DNA of 44,284 nt from Candidatus Methanoperedens sp. (lineage in GTDB: Archaea; Halobacteriota; Methanosarcinia; Methanosarcinales; Methanoperedenaceae): the NCBI GenBank assembly GCA_012026835.1, contig VEPN01000023.1, positions 1 through 44,284 on the forward strand, in the 5' to 3' direction. Below the pieces are notes generated by a model. That model searched no databases, was not told the DNA's origin, and was given only the letters and a program-made list of their open reading frames with translations. Shown piece by piece: positions 8,965-17,091 of the stretch. How positions within the stretch are numbered: the stretch's first letter is position 1; the number at the start of each line of letters is the position of its first letter. The translations under genes and the position numbers were made by a program.

Positions 8965-10249
8965 GCTTTATCACTCTTGTCATGAGATTGATGAAGAGTA
9001 TAAGCGGTATGAAAATTTTTATTATGAGTATAAATAACTTCTGCATCCATCTGCCGCCCCCGATCTGTTTGAAAATGATATTCTGATCAAAAAACCATCC
9101 TGCGATTATGCTTAAAACAAGTCCGGCTGTTATGATGCCGATGGTACCGAAGGCAAATTCCTTGAGGTCAAGAAGAGGCATTCCGAATAGTTCCAATTTA
9201 AGAGCTGTGTAGCTTAAAGCTGAGGGCAGCCCAACCAGAATGATGATTGTCGAGACTATCAAGGTGGCTTTTTTCCTTTCAAAGCCGTATGAATCGATGA
9301 GAGTAGCCACAGGTACTTCAAGCATGGAGACGGCAGAAGTGAGGGCGGCAAAGAAAAGAAGTAAAAAGAAAACAGCCCCCAGGAAAATCCCAAAACTCAT
9401 TTCCTGAAAAACTGAGGGCAGGGTTACAAAAGCAAGCTGCACTCCTGCTGCCGGGTCAAGCCCGAAAGAGAAGACGATGGGAAATATCACTAATCCTCCA
9501 AGAATTGCGACGGTCAAATCAGAAACTGTAATTATAGCAGCACTTTTCACTATATTCTCATCCCTCATGTAACTCCCGTAGGTGAGCATGATGCCTGTAC
9601 CAACTCCCAATGAGAAAAATGCCTGCCCGAAAGCTGCCGTCCATACAAAAGGATCTGATAGTTTTGAGAAATCAGGAGTTAAGTAATACTCAATCCCATT
9701 TATTGCACCAGGAAGCGATAAAGAAAAAGCCAGCAGCAGAAGCAGCATTGCAAACAAGAGAGGTATGAGGAACCTGGAAAGTTTTTCAATGCCCTGCTTA
9801 ACGCCTGTCCTTACCACAAAAAAAGTTATTCCCCCTGAAATTAAAAAGAACAGCAATGGATAATACGAGCCTGTAAATAATGAAAAAGACTTTGGTTCAC
9901 CCATAACAAAAAAAAGAAAGTAAGCAAGCACCCAGCCTGTGATCACAAGATAATAGCTCAGTATCATACCCATAACAAAGACCAGGAGAAAGCCTGCGAT
10001 CCTGAATTTTTTTCCAATTGTACTAAAAGCTGGTACTACAGAAGTCTTAAAGTGCCGCCCCAAAGCAAACTCAAGAATCATCAGGGGAAGGCCGAAAAGG
10101 AAGACAGCAATAAGATACGGAATGAGAAAAGCGCCGCCACCGTTCATGCCCACTATGTATGGGAACCGCCAGATGTTTCCTATTCCAACTGCAGAGCCTA
10201 TGCTCGCAAGGATGAAGCCGATACTGGATGACCATTTTTCCCGTAACAT
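8957..10249 (-). CDS. Na+-dependent neurotransmitter:sodium symporter (SNF/NSS) family transporter
   Basis: A 430-residue membrane protein with about 11 spans. Its N-terminus, GFILASIGSAVGIGNIWRFP, followed by NGGGAFLIPY, is the canonical TM1 of NSS transporters such as LeuT, TnaT and MhsT, with the unwound region that binds Na+ and substrate. Prokaryotic members carry amino acids by Na+ symport; which amino acid is used here cannot be told. It starts 4 bases after the stop of the DASS transporter gene and overlaps the peptidase gene by 8 bases, so the three probably form one transcript. Bacterial homologues often have 11 rather than 12 helices, which fits. Confidence 0.9.
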   Translation of the reverse strand: MLREKWSSSIGFILASIGSAVGIGNIWRFPYIVGMNGGGAFLIPYLIAVFLFGLPLMILEFALGRHFKTSVVPAFSTIGKKFRIAGFLLVFVMGMILSYYLVITGWVLAYFLFFVMGEPKSFSLFTGSYYPLLFFLISGGITFFVVRTGVKQGIEKLSRFLIPLLFAMLLLLLAFSLSLPGAINGIEYYLTPDFSKLSDPFVWTAAFGQAFFSLGVGTGIMLTYGSYMRDENIVKSAAIITVSDLTVAILGGLVIFPIVFSFGLDPAAGVQLAFVTLPSVFQEMSFGIFLGAVFFLLLFFAALTSAVSMLEVPVATLIDSYGFERKKATLIVSTIIILVGLPSALSYTALKLELFGMPLLDLKEFAFGTIGIITAGLVLSIIAGWFFDQNIIFKQIGGGRWMQKLFILIIKIFIPLILFINLMTRVIKLG

Positions 10250-10253
10250 GATT

Positions 10254-11648
10254 CTAAAGAGGTTTAACTATTATGAATAAAGTTATAATCACTATACATA
10301 ATAAATTCATCCAAAATCCGGCCCTTGCCATTTGGGGAATCGTCAGATGACCCGTGCCAAAAACGATGGCATTTGGGGGCGTGGCTACGGGCATCATGAA
10401 AGCAAGTGAGGAGGATATAGCTGCTGCTATCATTAATCCCAGGGGCTCCATCCCCAGTACAGCAGCGAGGGAAGCGGTAACAGGTATAATAATTGTAGCA
10501 GTAGCTGTGTTTGAGGTTATTTCGGTCAGGAAAAGTGTGAAAGTAACTACTGCCAGGATTATAACAACAGCAGGCATGCCTTTCAGGAAAAGAAGTTGCT
10601 GCGCCATCCATGCTTCCAGACCGGTCTCTGTAAAGCCCCTGGCTATCGCAAGCCCCCCTCCAAGCAAAAGCACTATATCCCAGGGAAGCCGAAGTGCATC
10701 ATTCCACTTTAGCAGCGCTTCCCCGTTTCCCGCGGGGATGAGAAAAAGCAGAAAAGCCCCAAAGATAGCTATACTTGAATCAGTAATCATTGGCAGATAT
10801 TTACCCCACAAAGCTCTTGTGACCCACAGAGATGCCACTAATAAAAACACGGTTAACACCCTTTTCTCCTGAAGTGTAATTTTTCCAAGTTTTTTTATAT
10901 CTTCTTCAATCCCGTCTCCCAGCACCTTTATTTTTGGCGGATATGCGACATACACCAGATATACCCAGCAGACTATCAAAATAAAAGACGCAAGCGGAAA
11001 TCCAAAAGAAGCCCACTGCAAGAATGTTATCTCAGTACCATAGAATGTCCGGTAGATACCTGCAAAAATCAGGTTCGGTGTGGTACCGATAAGGGTGGCA
11101 ATCCCGCCTATGGAGGCTGCATAGGCCACCGACAGCATAATAGCAGTATTGAAATTTTTATCTTCCGCTGACTTTGATACCTGAAAAATAATCGCGGTGG
11201 CTATAGGTACCATCATCATAGCTGTGGCAGTATTGCTTATCCATGCTGAAATAAAAGCTGTCGCTGCCATGAACCCCGCTATTGTTCTTCTTGGGCTTGT
11301 TCCAATAGCTTTCACAATAAGCAGCGCGATCCTGACATGAAGTTTCCATTTTTCAATGGCAATCGCTATGAAAAATCCCCCGATCAGGAGGAAGATTATC
11401 TGGTTTCCATACTCTGCTGTGACTTTTCCGGTTTCAAGCGCTCCAAGCAGTGGGAAAAGAATTATCGGAAGAAGTGAAGTGGCAGGAATCGGGACAGCTT
11501 CGGTCAGCCACCAGCATGCCATCCATGCAGTGCTTGCTGCTATTGATTTTGCTTCCCATGACAGCCCTTCCATATCTGAGAAAAGAATCAGCAGAAACAG
11601 CAAGGGACCAAGCACCAAGCCTGTATATTGTCTTGAAATCATTATCAT
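10254..11648 (-). CDS. DASS/SLC13 family sodium:anion (dicarboxylate) symporter
   Basis: A 464-residue polytopic protein. The N-terminal CWWLTEAVPIPATSLLPI and C-terminal FMMPVATPPNAIVFGTGHL segments are SLC13 hallmarks. Both SNT motifs that bind Na+ and the substrate carboxylate are present, as ISNTATAMM and TSNTATATI. Family members import succinate, malate, citrate or sulfate with Na+. It is the first gene of the apparent operon with the NSS transporter and the metallopeptidase. A TATA-like CTATAAATA lies at about 11706-11714, and an inverted repeat sits near the expected transcript start. A 3'-end copy of this gene is found at 98-148. Confidence 0.88.
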   Translation of the reverse strand: MIMISRQYTGLVLGPLLFLLILFSDMEGLSWEAKSIAASTAWMACWWLTEAVPIPATSLLPIILFPLLGALETGKVTAEYGNQIIFLLIGGFFIAIAIEKWKLHVRIALLIVKAIGTSPRRTIAGFMAATAFISAWISNTATAMMMVPIATAIIFQVSKSAEDKNFNTAIMLSVAYAASIGGIATLIGTTPNLIFAGIYRTFYGTEITFLQWASFGFPLASFILIVCWVYLVYVAYPPKIKVLGDGIEEDIKKLGKITLQEKRVLTVFLLVASLWVTRALWGKYLPMITDSSIAIFGAFLLFLIPAGNGEALLKWNDALRLPWDIVLLLGGGLAIARGFTETGLEAWMAQQLLFLKGMPAVVIILAVVTFTLFLTEITSNTATATIIIPVTASLAAVLGMEPLGLMIAAAISSSLAFMMPVATPPNAIVFGTGHLTIPQMARAGFWMNLLCIVIITLFIIVKPL

Positions 11649-11665
11649 CCCACCAGATCATTTTT

Positions 11666-11693
11666 GGTTTATTAGATTTTATCTCAATAAACC
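11666..11693 (-). promoter_or_regulatory. 8-bp inverted repeat in the DASS operon leader
   Basis: GGTTTATT and AATAAACC are perfect inverted arms separated by 12 bases. They lie 18 bases before the DASS ATG and about 13-40 bases downstream of the TATA-like CTATAAATA at 11706-11714 (read on the minus strand), so they cover the expected transcription start. This is a good position for a repressor operator, but no regulator is identified. Confidence 0.4.
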
Positions 11694-11844
11694 TCTAACC
11701 TGATTATTTATAGTATTATGCCATCCGCTTCCAGTGGGGAACAGTTTAGCCCTTCCATCTCTTTTGTGTATGTTTAGTTTACAAAATTGAAGTACCGACC
11801 ATTTGGCACTATTTCGAAGGCGGAGATGAATTGATACCTCCGAA

Positions 11845-12036
11845 CTAAAACTCACGTTTAAATAACAGATAAACCCAGGAAGTTATATTGCCATTACCTG
11901 AGCCGCCGCCACCTGATGTAAATTGTACGAAATCCCAGCCTTGCTCTGTCATGGCTTCAATCTCTTTTTCAATCGCATCAGGCTCAGGAGGAACTGTAGC
12001 TCCACTTGTTAAACATACAACTTTGTATTTCTTCAT
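11845..12036 (-). CDS. DUF4177-like small protein
   Basis: A 63-residue protein. It begins KKYKVVCL, has a central EKEIEAMTEQGWDFVQF, a flexible GGGGSGNG stretch and a final strand SWVYLLFKREF. The strand-helix-strand layout with EQGW is typical of DUF4177 proteins, whose function is unknown. AGGAG lies about 12 bases before the ATG. It sits 47 bases downstream of the long aminomutase gene on the same strand and may be the last gene of that cluster. A truncated relative with close DNA identity occurs at 23110-23217. Confidence 0.65.
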   Translation of the reverse strand: MKKYKVVCLTSGATVPPEPDAIEKEIEAMTEQGWDFVQFTSGGGGSGNGNITSWVYLLFKREF

Positions 12037-12083
12037 AATCGCAGATTCTCCTGTGTTCTAATCAATGTGCCTATATTCATAAA

Positions 12084-13901
12084 TTAGAAATAGTACCAGA
12101 TTGATGCATAATCTTCAACGTTTTCATTATCACCCTTCAATCTTCTGAGATAATCGTATATCGCTACGTCTGTGTAATTATACGGCTCAACCAGTGCGTA
12201 TCTGGACTCCCATGGGTAGAAACGGTATACCCGCCGCCCGTCTTCCAGTATCATTATCACTTCATGGTCCTGCCGCGCTCGCAGATGCGTTTTCCCGAGC
12301 CTCGGGACGTTGAAAACCGGTTCATCCGTTCTCTCGATGCCTGGCAGGAGCCTCGCCTCCTCTTTTCTCTTCTGCTCGATTCTTGCAATAGGCACACGAT
12401 AATCAATAGTTTCATCTTTTCCCTTTGTGTTGAAAGTGTAATAAGGATCAATGCCGGATTTTTTTAGAACTTTTCTCAACAGGCAGGATTCATATTTTTT
12501 GCTGTTATAATACGTAAAAACCTGCTGGTTATATAGATTAATCCCGGCCTTCTTTATTCTTTTTATCGCTTCCAGTGAATCTGGCGTGAGTTCTGTCGGG
12601 TGCTCAAAATGCGTGACGATACATAATTCCCTTACTCCAAGTTCATGATATTTGCTAAATATTTCCACAAGCTCGCCAGTAATTCGCTGCGGCATTGTCA
12701 CAATGATCCTGGTACCGATCCTGATTCTTTCAACATGTTCTATATCTGATATTCGGGACAGTAACCAGTCAATATTTGTATTGTCAAGGGTCAGGGGGTC
12801 CCCACCGGTTATCAGTACCTCTGTGATATGAGGATTATCACGTATCCATTTTATGGCATTGCCCATGGTTTCTTCTGAAAATACGGCGTATTTGATATCT
12901 GTGATTTCCCAGTTTCTCTGGCAGTAGACGCATATCTGCGGGCAGGAATCAAAGGGTTTAAGTATCAATATCTGCGGATACCGTCTGGTTATTCCTTTTA
13001 TCGGGCTTGTGGATTTTTCATCCATGAAATCAAGTGTGGATCCGAATTCCAGACCCCGGACATAATTAAGGCAATAGTTAACACTGGGCAGCACCTGCGC
13101 TCTTATCGCACGGTCGTATATCCCTTTGTTATTACTGTCAAAAAGCGAAAGGTAGTAGGGAGTTATCTGGAACGGGATATTATGTTCTTTCGCGGTTTCA
13201 AGTCCTCTTAATTCTTCATCGCTGAGTTTGACTATCTTTTTTAAAGAGTCTATATCTGATATTATATTTTCAATATGCCATCTGTAATCATCCCAGTCTG
13301 ATTCGCTTGCATGTAAAATTTCCTGAATGAACTCCTTATTCCTGCTTCTTTCCCGGATAAGATCATCATCTAATCCCGTTTTATACTGTCTGAAATAAAG
13401 TTCCATGCCGGATGCATAATTGTCAAGTGTTTTTGTGCGTTCCACTGCAGCTTCATGTCCGCTTAATCTTAGAAATAATGGCGCTTCCTTTTCTTTATAC
13501 AATCTCGAATCGCAGTTGATACCCTTGAAGAGAAATATCATTTCCAAGAAAAATCCTTCGTTCAATGTGTAAGATTTGGCTTTTTTCTTTGCGGCCCTGT
13601 ATAAGGAATTCAGGGCTGAATAATTAGTGATCTCCTCATTTTCCGTTCTTATGATATTCTTAAAAACCCTTATGCACTCCTTTGCATTATTCCTTTCAAG
13701 GATATTTGCATCTTTAAAGTGCTTATCTGAATAAATGTTAAAAAGATGTCTTTCCATATTGTTCAAGTAATCGAAAAGATTGTTCCTTGCCTCATGCAGG
13801 TCGTTGCTTGATTTAAGAAGACCGTGAATCTCCGGGTCGCATTCCCATAAAGTTTCCATCAGTTTCGTTTTATCATATTCCAGTAATTCTATCAACATCA
13901 A
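12084..13901 (-). CDS. KamA-family radical SAM aminomutase, glutamate 2,3-aminomutase-like, with long N-terminal extension
   Basis: A 605-residue protein. Residues about 200-545 align with lysine 2,3-aminomutase (LAM): [19 protein letters not shown], the radical-SAM cluster CPQICVYC (Cys320, 324, 327), ITGGDPL, RIGTR and the PLP lysine in LGKT (Lys537). At the two LAM positions that bind the substrate epsilon-amino group (Asp293 and Asp330 in the clostridial enzyme) I align Lys493 and Asn531. As I recall it, the same swap marks glutamate 2,3-aminomutase, so the product may be beta-glutamate. The first 200 residues are helical and absent from ordinary LAM. The C-terminal zinc cysteines of LAM are also absent. 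The ATG directly follows the GNAT stop. The aminomutase family is clear; substrate specificity is inferred. Confidence 0.8.
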   Translation of the reverse strand: MMLIELLEYDKTKLMETLWECDPEIHGLLKSSNDLHEARNNLFDYLNNMERHLFNIYSDKHFKDANILERNNAKECIRVFKNIIRTENEEITNYSALNSLYRAAKKKAKSYTLNEGFFLEMIFLFKGINCDSRLYKEKEAPLFLRLSGHEAAVERTKTLDNYASGMELYFRQYKTGLDDDLIRERSRNKEFIQEILHASESDWDDYRWHIENIISDIDSLKKIVKLSDEELRGLETAKEHNIPFQITPYYLSLFDSNNKGIYDRAIRAQVLPSVNYCLNYVRGLEFGSTLDFMDEKSTSPIKGITRRYPQILILKPFDSCPQICVYCQRNWEITDIKYAVFSEETMGNAIKWIRDNPHITEVLITGGDPLTLDNTNIDWLLSRISDIEHVERIRIGTRIIVTMPQRITGELVEIFSKYHELGVRELCIVTHFEHPTELTPDSLEAIKRIKKAGINLYNQQVFTYYNSKKYESCLLRKVLKKSGIDPYYTFNTKGKDETIDYRVPIARIEQKRKEEARLLPGIERTDEPVFNVPRLGKTHLRARQDHEVIMILEDGRRVYRFYPWESRYALVEPYNYTDVAIYDYLRRLKGDNENVEDYASIWYYF

Positions 13902-14393
13902 CTATCCCTGCCCGATTCGTTTTTCATATACCATAAAATGCCTTCCGGGTTTGTAGTAGTCCTGAACAGCCAGATTCCCCTCCACCTCTATTGTTTTCCC
14001 GATTTTTTCGCTGATATTTTTAAATCCCATTTTTTCAAAGAGCTTTTGAGAGGGAATGTTGACGGGATCGATAGTCGCTTCGATCCTGGTAAATCCCTTT
14101 TTCTCTAATTTTTCTTCAACCTCCCTGAGCAATTTTTTTCCTATTCCCTTTCCCTGATGAGGGGGATTTACGCCGATCTGCCATAAAAAACATGTACCAG
14201 GGAAACTCTGGGGAACAATTCCCATCACAAATCCCAAGATCTGCCCGTTTTCTTCGCCGATAAAACAATAATCCCCGAAGTAACGTAAGATAATTTTATA
14301 TACATGTTCAGGATAGTTCTCAGAAGGCAGACATACGGCAGTAAACTTGTGTATTTCTAAGAAGTCCTCCTGAGTGGCCGTTCTTATCTTCAT
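13902..14393 (-). CDS. GNAT acetyltransferase, EctA/AblB-like
   Basis: A 163-residue GNAT-fold protein. The acetyl-CoA loop is PHQGKGIGKKL (motif A, QGKGIG), preceded by FLWQIGVNP and followed by EATIDPVNIPSQKLFEKMGF. The FLWQIGV and PVNIPSQ stretches resemble diaminobutyrate acetyltransferase EctA more than a generic GNAT. Lying between two aminomutase genes, it most plausibly acetylates the terminal amine of beta-lysine to give Nepsilon-acetyl-beta-lysine, the role of AblB in methanogens. It is shorter than typical AblB as I know it (about 270 residues), so it may be a substitute or have another beta-amino acid substrate. Its start overlaps the ATP-grasp stop by 4 bases (ATGA), and it ends immediately before the downstream aminomutase. 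Confidence 0.78.
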   Translation of the reverse strand: MKIRTATQEDFLEIHKFTAVCLPSENYPEHVYKIILRYFGDYCFIGEENGQILGFVMGIVPQSFPGTCFLWQIGVNPPHQGKGIGKKLLREVEEKLEKKGFTRIEATIDPVNIPSQKLFEKMGFKNISEKIGKTIEVEGNLAVQDYYKPGRHFMVYEKRIGQG

Positions 14394-15748
14394 CCCGCCC
14401 CTCTCAATCTTTTAATATGTTCTACCTTTGAATCAATTAAATCCGTAGTTCCGATGTCTTTACGATAATAGAATTTCCCGCTCACCAGGGAAATAGCTTT
14501 CTCCACTTTTTCATTTGCTTCTTCGATGGTCTGTGCCCCGGCAATAAAAGCGATTCCTCTCTCTGTACCGACATTCAATTTACCCGTATTATCCGGGCCG
14601 CAGCTATAATAATACTTCAGACCATCTATTTTCTGGAGGGCTTCATGGTTTAGCTCCACTTCCAGGTTCAGATAGAGTTTTTCAGGATAACCTTGCGGCA
14701 CTATATATTTACAAACTGTTGCCTGGTTTTCAAAATAAAGTTCCTGTTCTTCTCCATGGAAAAGCTTGAGAATAATATCCAAAAGATTGTTTTTCAATAT
14801 GATAACGGTGTTCAGCCATTCAGGATCGCCAGGACGGAAGTTATATTCAATTAATTTGACTCCTTTAGATGTCAACATGAACTGACCGTATAAGAAACCC
14901 GAACAGATCTTCCCGGTTTCTTTCTGAAAACCATCAAGAGTCCCGCGGATGATCTCGCGTGCTTTTTCATAATCCTGCTCTTCCATAAAAGGAAGAAGAC
15001 ACCCCTGCTGGGAATAAGACCCCATACTTGCGGTGTTCGGTCCTTTTTCTCCGGGCAACAGCTTCTTGAAATCCTGGACAGCAGGGGTGAAAAGGATTTT
15101 CTCACCATGAACAAAGCATTGAACCGTGAACTCTTCTCCTTCCATTTTTTCTTCAATAATCACTCTGGGACTTCCCCCGATATTTCTTTCGATTATTTGT
15201 TGAATATACCCTTTGACTTCATTTTCATCTTTTAACTGCTCCCCAAAAACCCTGACACCGAGTCCATCAGTGAGCCCAATAGGTTTTACTGCAACCTGCC
15301 AGTCCATTTTTTCAGCGTAGTCAACCGCATTTTGAGATTTTTCAAAAATCTCAAAATGAGGAATGGCGGAGGGTATATATTTTTTAAGAAGTTTTCTGGT
15401 GAATTCTTTATTTGACTCCAGCTGGGCAGCGAGACGAACAGGTCCGAAAGCCAGGATATTATATGCTTCCAGCGCATCAACGAGACCTCTGGAAAGAGGA
15501 GAAGCGGTCGTGATAATGACAAGATCCACCTTTTTTTCCCTGGTATATTTCACAATAGTATCAATATCTTTTAGACTTCCAACATGGTAATCCCTTACCA
15601 GCGAAATAATACCGGGATTCGGAATATCCATATAAGAGAGAATCTCGATATCAGGATTACTGGAAATATTTTCAATAGTTATCTGTTCTTTTGCCCAGCT
15701 TCCAACGACAAGTATTCGTTCCACGAAAAATTTATCCGTTTTCATCAT
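14390..15748 (-). CDS. PurD-like ATP-grasp carboxylate-amine ligase
   Basis: A 452-residue ATP-grasp enzyme related to phosphoribosylamine-glycine ligase (PurD). It has an N-terminal Rossmann-like domain (RILVVGSWAKEQ), an ATP-grasp core with VAVKPIGLTDGLGV, EEKMEGEEFTVQ and PNTASMGSYSQ, and the metal-binding EYNFRPGDPEW. The glycine-rich GSGGREHA loop of true PurD is replaced by GSWAKEQI, and NTGGMGAY has become NTASMGSY, so the substrate has probably changed. Family chemistry joins a carboxylate to an amine through an acyl phosphate. The location between lysine 2,3-aminomutase and an acetyltransferase suggests an amide or dipeptide of a beta-amino acid rather than purine synthesis. The start ATG at 15748 is followed by a second Met codon. 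Confidence 0.8.
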   Translation of the reverse strand: MMKTDKFFVERILVVGSWAKEQITIENISSNPDIEILSYMDIPNPGIISLVRDYHVGSLKDIDTIVKYTREKKVDLVIITTASPLSRGLVDALEAYNILAFGPVRLAAQLESNKEFTRKLLKKYIPSAIPHFEIFEKSQNAVDYAEKMDWQVAVKPIGLTDGLGVRVFGEQLKDENEVKGYIQQIIERNIGGSPRVIIEEKMEGEEFTVQCFVHGEKILFTPAVQDFKKLLPGEKGPNTASMGSYSQQGCLLPFMEEQDYEKAREIIRGTLDGFQKETGKICSGFLYGQFMLTSKGVKLIEYNFRPGDPEWLNTVIILKNNLLDIILKLFHGEEQELYFENQATVCKYIVPQGYPEKLYLNLEVELNHEALQKIDGLKYYYSCGPDNTGKLNVGTERGIAFIAGAQTIEEANEKVEKAISLVSGKFYYRKDIGTTDLIDSKVEHIKRLRGAG

Positions 15749-15777
15749 TATTTTCTCAATTCTATTTTATAGAAATT

Positions 15778-17091
15778 CTATCTTTCGCATCTTCTTTCTA
15801 TCCTGTCAGTATGCTCAGGAATAAGTGAGATGGTGTCATCATAATCTGACAGCAATTTCTCAATGCCAATGGCATGTATTTCCTCTGCTTCATCGAGTTT
15901 CAGTTGTAGTTTGCAGTCCTGGCAATTCCTGTCACAAAAAACAGGTTCATAACTATCCGGTTCTTTATATGTGGTAATAACCCCTTCATAATTTCTCAAA
16001 ACCACTTTGTTCGTTGACCATGAGATCAAATACGTTGGCATGACAGGGATTTTCCCTCCTCCTCCCGGCGCGTCTATTACGTATGTAGGTACTGCGAAAC
16101 CGCTGGTATGCCCTATCAGGCTTTCCATGATTTCAATGCCCTTGCCAACAGGAGTACGAAAGTGGGATAATCCTTCCGAAAGGTCACACTGGTAGAGATA
16201 ATATGGCCTGACACGATTCTGGACGAGTTTGTGAACAAGTCTTTTCATGATTCGCGGGCAATCATTCACACCTGCCAGCAGAACGGTCTGGTTGCCAAGA
16301 GGGATTCCTGCATCAGCCAGTTTTCGCAGTGCCTCTTTTGAAGAGTCAGTTATTGCTCTTGGATGATTGAAATGTGTATTAATCCAGAGAGGATGGTGTT
16401 TTTTTAATACCGCCACCAATTCGTCAGTTATGCGGAACGGCAGCACAACCGGCATTCTTGTTCCTATGCGTATTACTTCTACGTGCGGAATCTTATGCAA
16501 TTCAGTGAGGATCCAGTCAAGATAATCATCTGATAGCATAAGAGGGTCGCCCCCCGACAATAAGACATCCCTTACTGCATGAGTATTTTTAATGTATTCA
16601 ATTCCTTTCACGATTTCATCCTTATCAGGGATCGAATCGACATCGCTTACTTTTCGTTTTCTTGTGCAATGCCTGCAGTAAATGGAGCAGATATTGCTTA
16701 TATGGAACAATACCCTGTCGGGGTATCTGTGTATGATCCCGGGAACAGGGCTGTCTCTGTCTTCTGCCAGAGGGTCTTTCATTTCATATTTATCGACGGT
16801 CAATTCCATCGGCGAAGGAAATGATTGTTTAAAAAAAGGGTCATTTCTATAGTCATCCGTATCTATCAAAGACAAATAATAAGGCGTTATTGAAAGAGGG
16901 AACTTTGCGATCGTTTTTTCAAGGAGTTTCCTTTCACTTTCTTCAAATTTAATACCGGTTAATTTCTCGAATGTTGGAATGTTCCTGATAGAATGTTTCA
17001 ATTGCCATTTCCAATCTTTCCAATTTGAAATCCTTGCTTTGGGATTTATTCTCTCAGCGATCTCCTGTTGTTTCTGGTTATAGATAGTCAT
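15778..17091 (-). CDS. ablA: L-lysine 2,3-aminomutase
   Basis: A 437-residue radical SAM, PLP-dependent enzyme converting L-lysine to beta-lysine. The sequence follows clostridial LAM closely: [36 protein letters not shown], the cluster CSIYCRHC (Cys135, 139, 142), [30 protein letters not shown] (Asp303) and [10 protein letters not shown] (Asp340, Lys347). Asp303 and Asp340 match the lysine-binding Asp293 and Asp330, so lysine is the expected substrate. A C-terminal CDRNCQDC cluster corresponds to the zinc site. In methanogens this enzyme starts synthesis of the osmolyte Nepsilon-acetyl-beta-lysine. Its ATG immediately follows the mscS stop codon, with AGAGGTGA inside the mscS end serving as ribosome binding site. 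Confidence 0.93.
   Translation of the reverse strand: MTIYNQKQQEIAERINPKARISNWKDWKWQLKHSIRNIPTFEKLTGIKFEESERKLLEKTIAKFPLSITPYYLSLIDTDDYRNDPFFKQSFPSPMELTVDKYEMKDPLAEDRDSPVPGIIHRYPDRVLFHISNICSIYCRHCTRKRKVSDVDSIPDKDEIVKGIEYIKNTHAVRDVLLSGGDPLMLSDDYLDWILTELHKIPHVEVIRIGTRMPVVLPFRITDELVAVLKKHHPLWINTHFNHPRAITDSSKEALRKLADAGIPLGNQTVLLAGVNDCPRIMKRLVHKLVQNRVRPYYLYQCDLSEGLSHFRTPVGKGIEIMESLIGHTSGFAVPTYVIDAPGGGGKIPVMPTYLISWSTNKVVLRNYEGVITTYKEPDSYEPVFCDRNCQDCKLQLKLDEAEEIHAIGIEKLLSDYDDTISLIPEHTDRIERRCER

Noticed and set aside
10354-10872. 172-codon plus-strand frame opposite the DASS gene
   Set aside because: It is the antisense of conserved SLC13 motifs; its low-complexity Ala/Ile/Ser composition is typical of a shadow frame.
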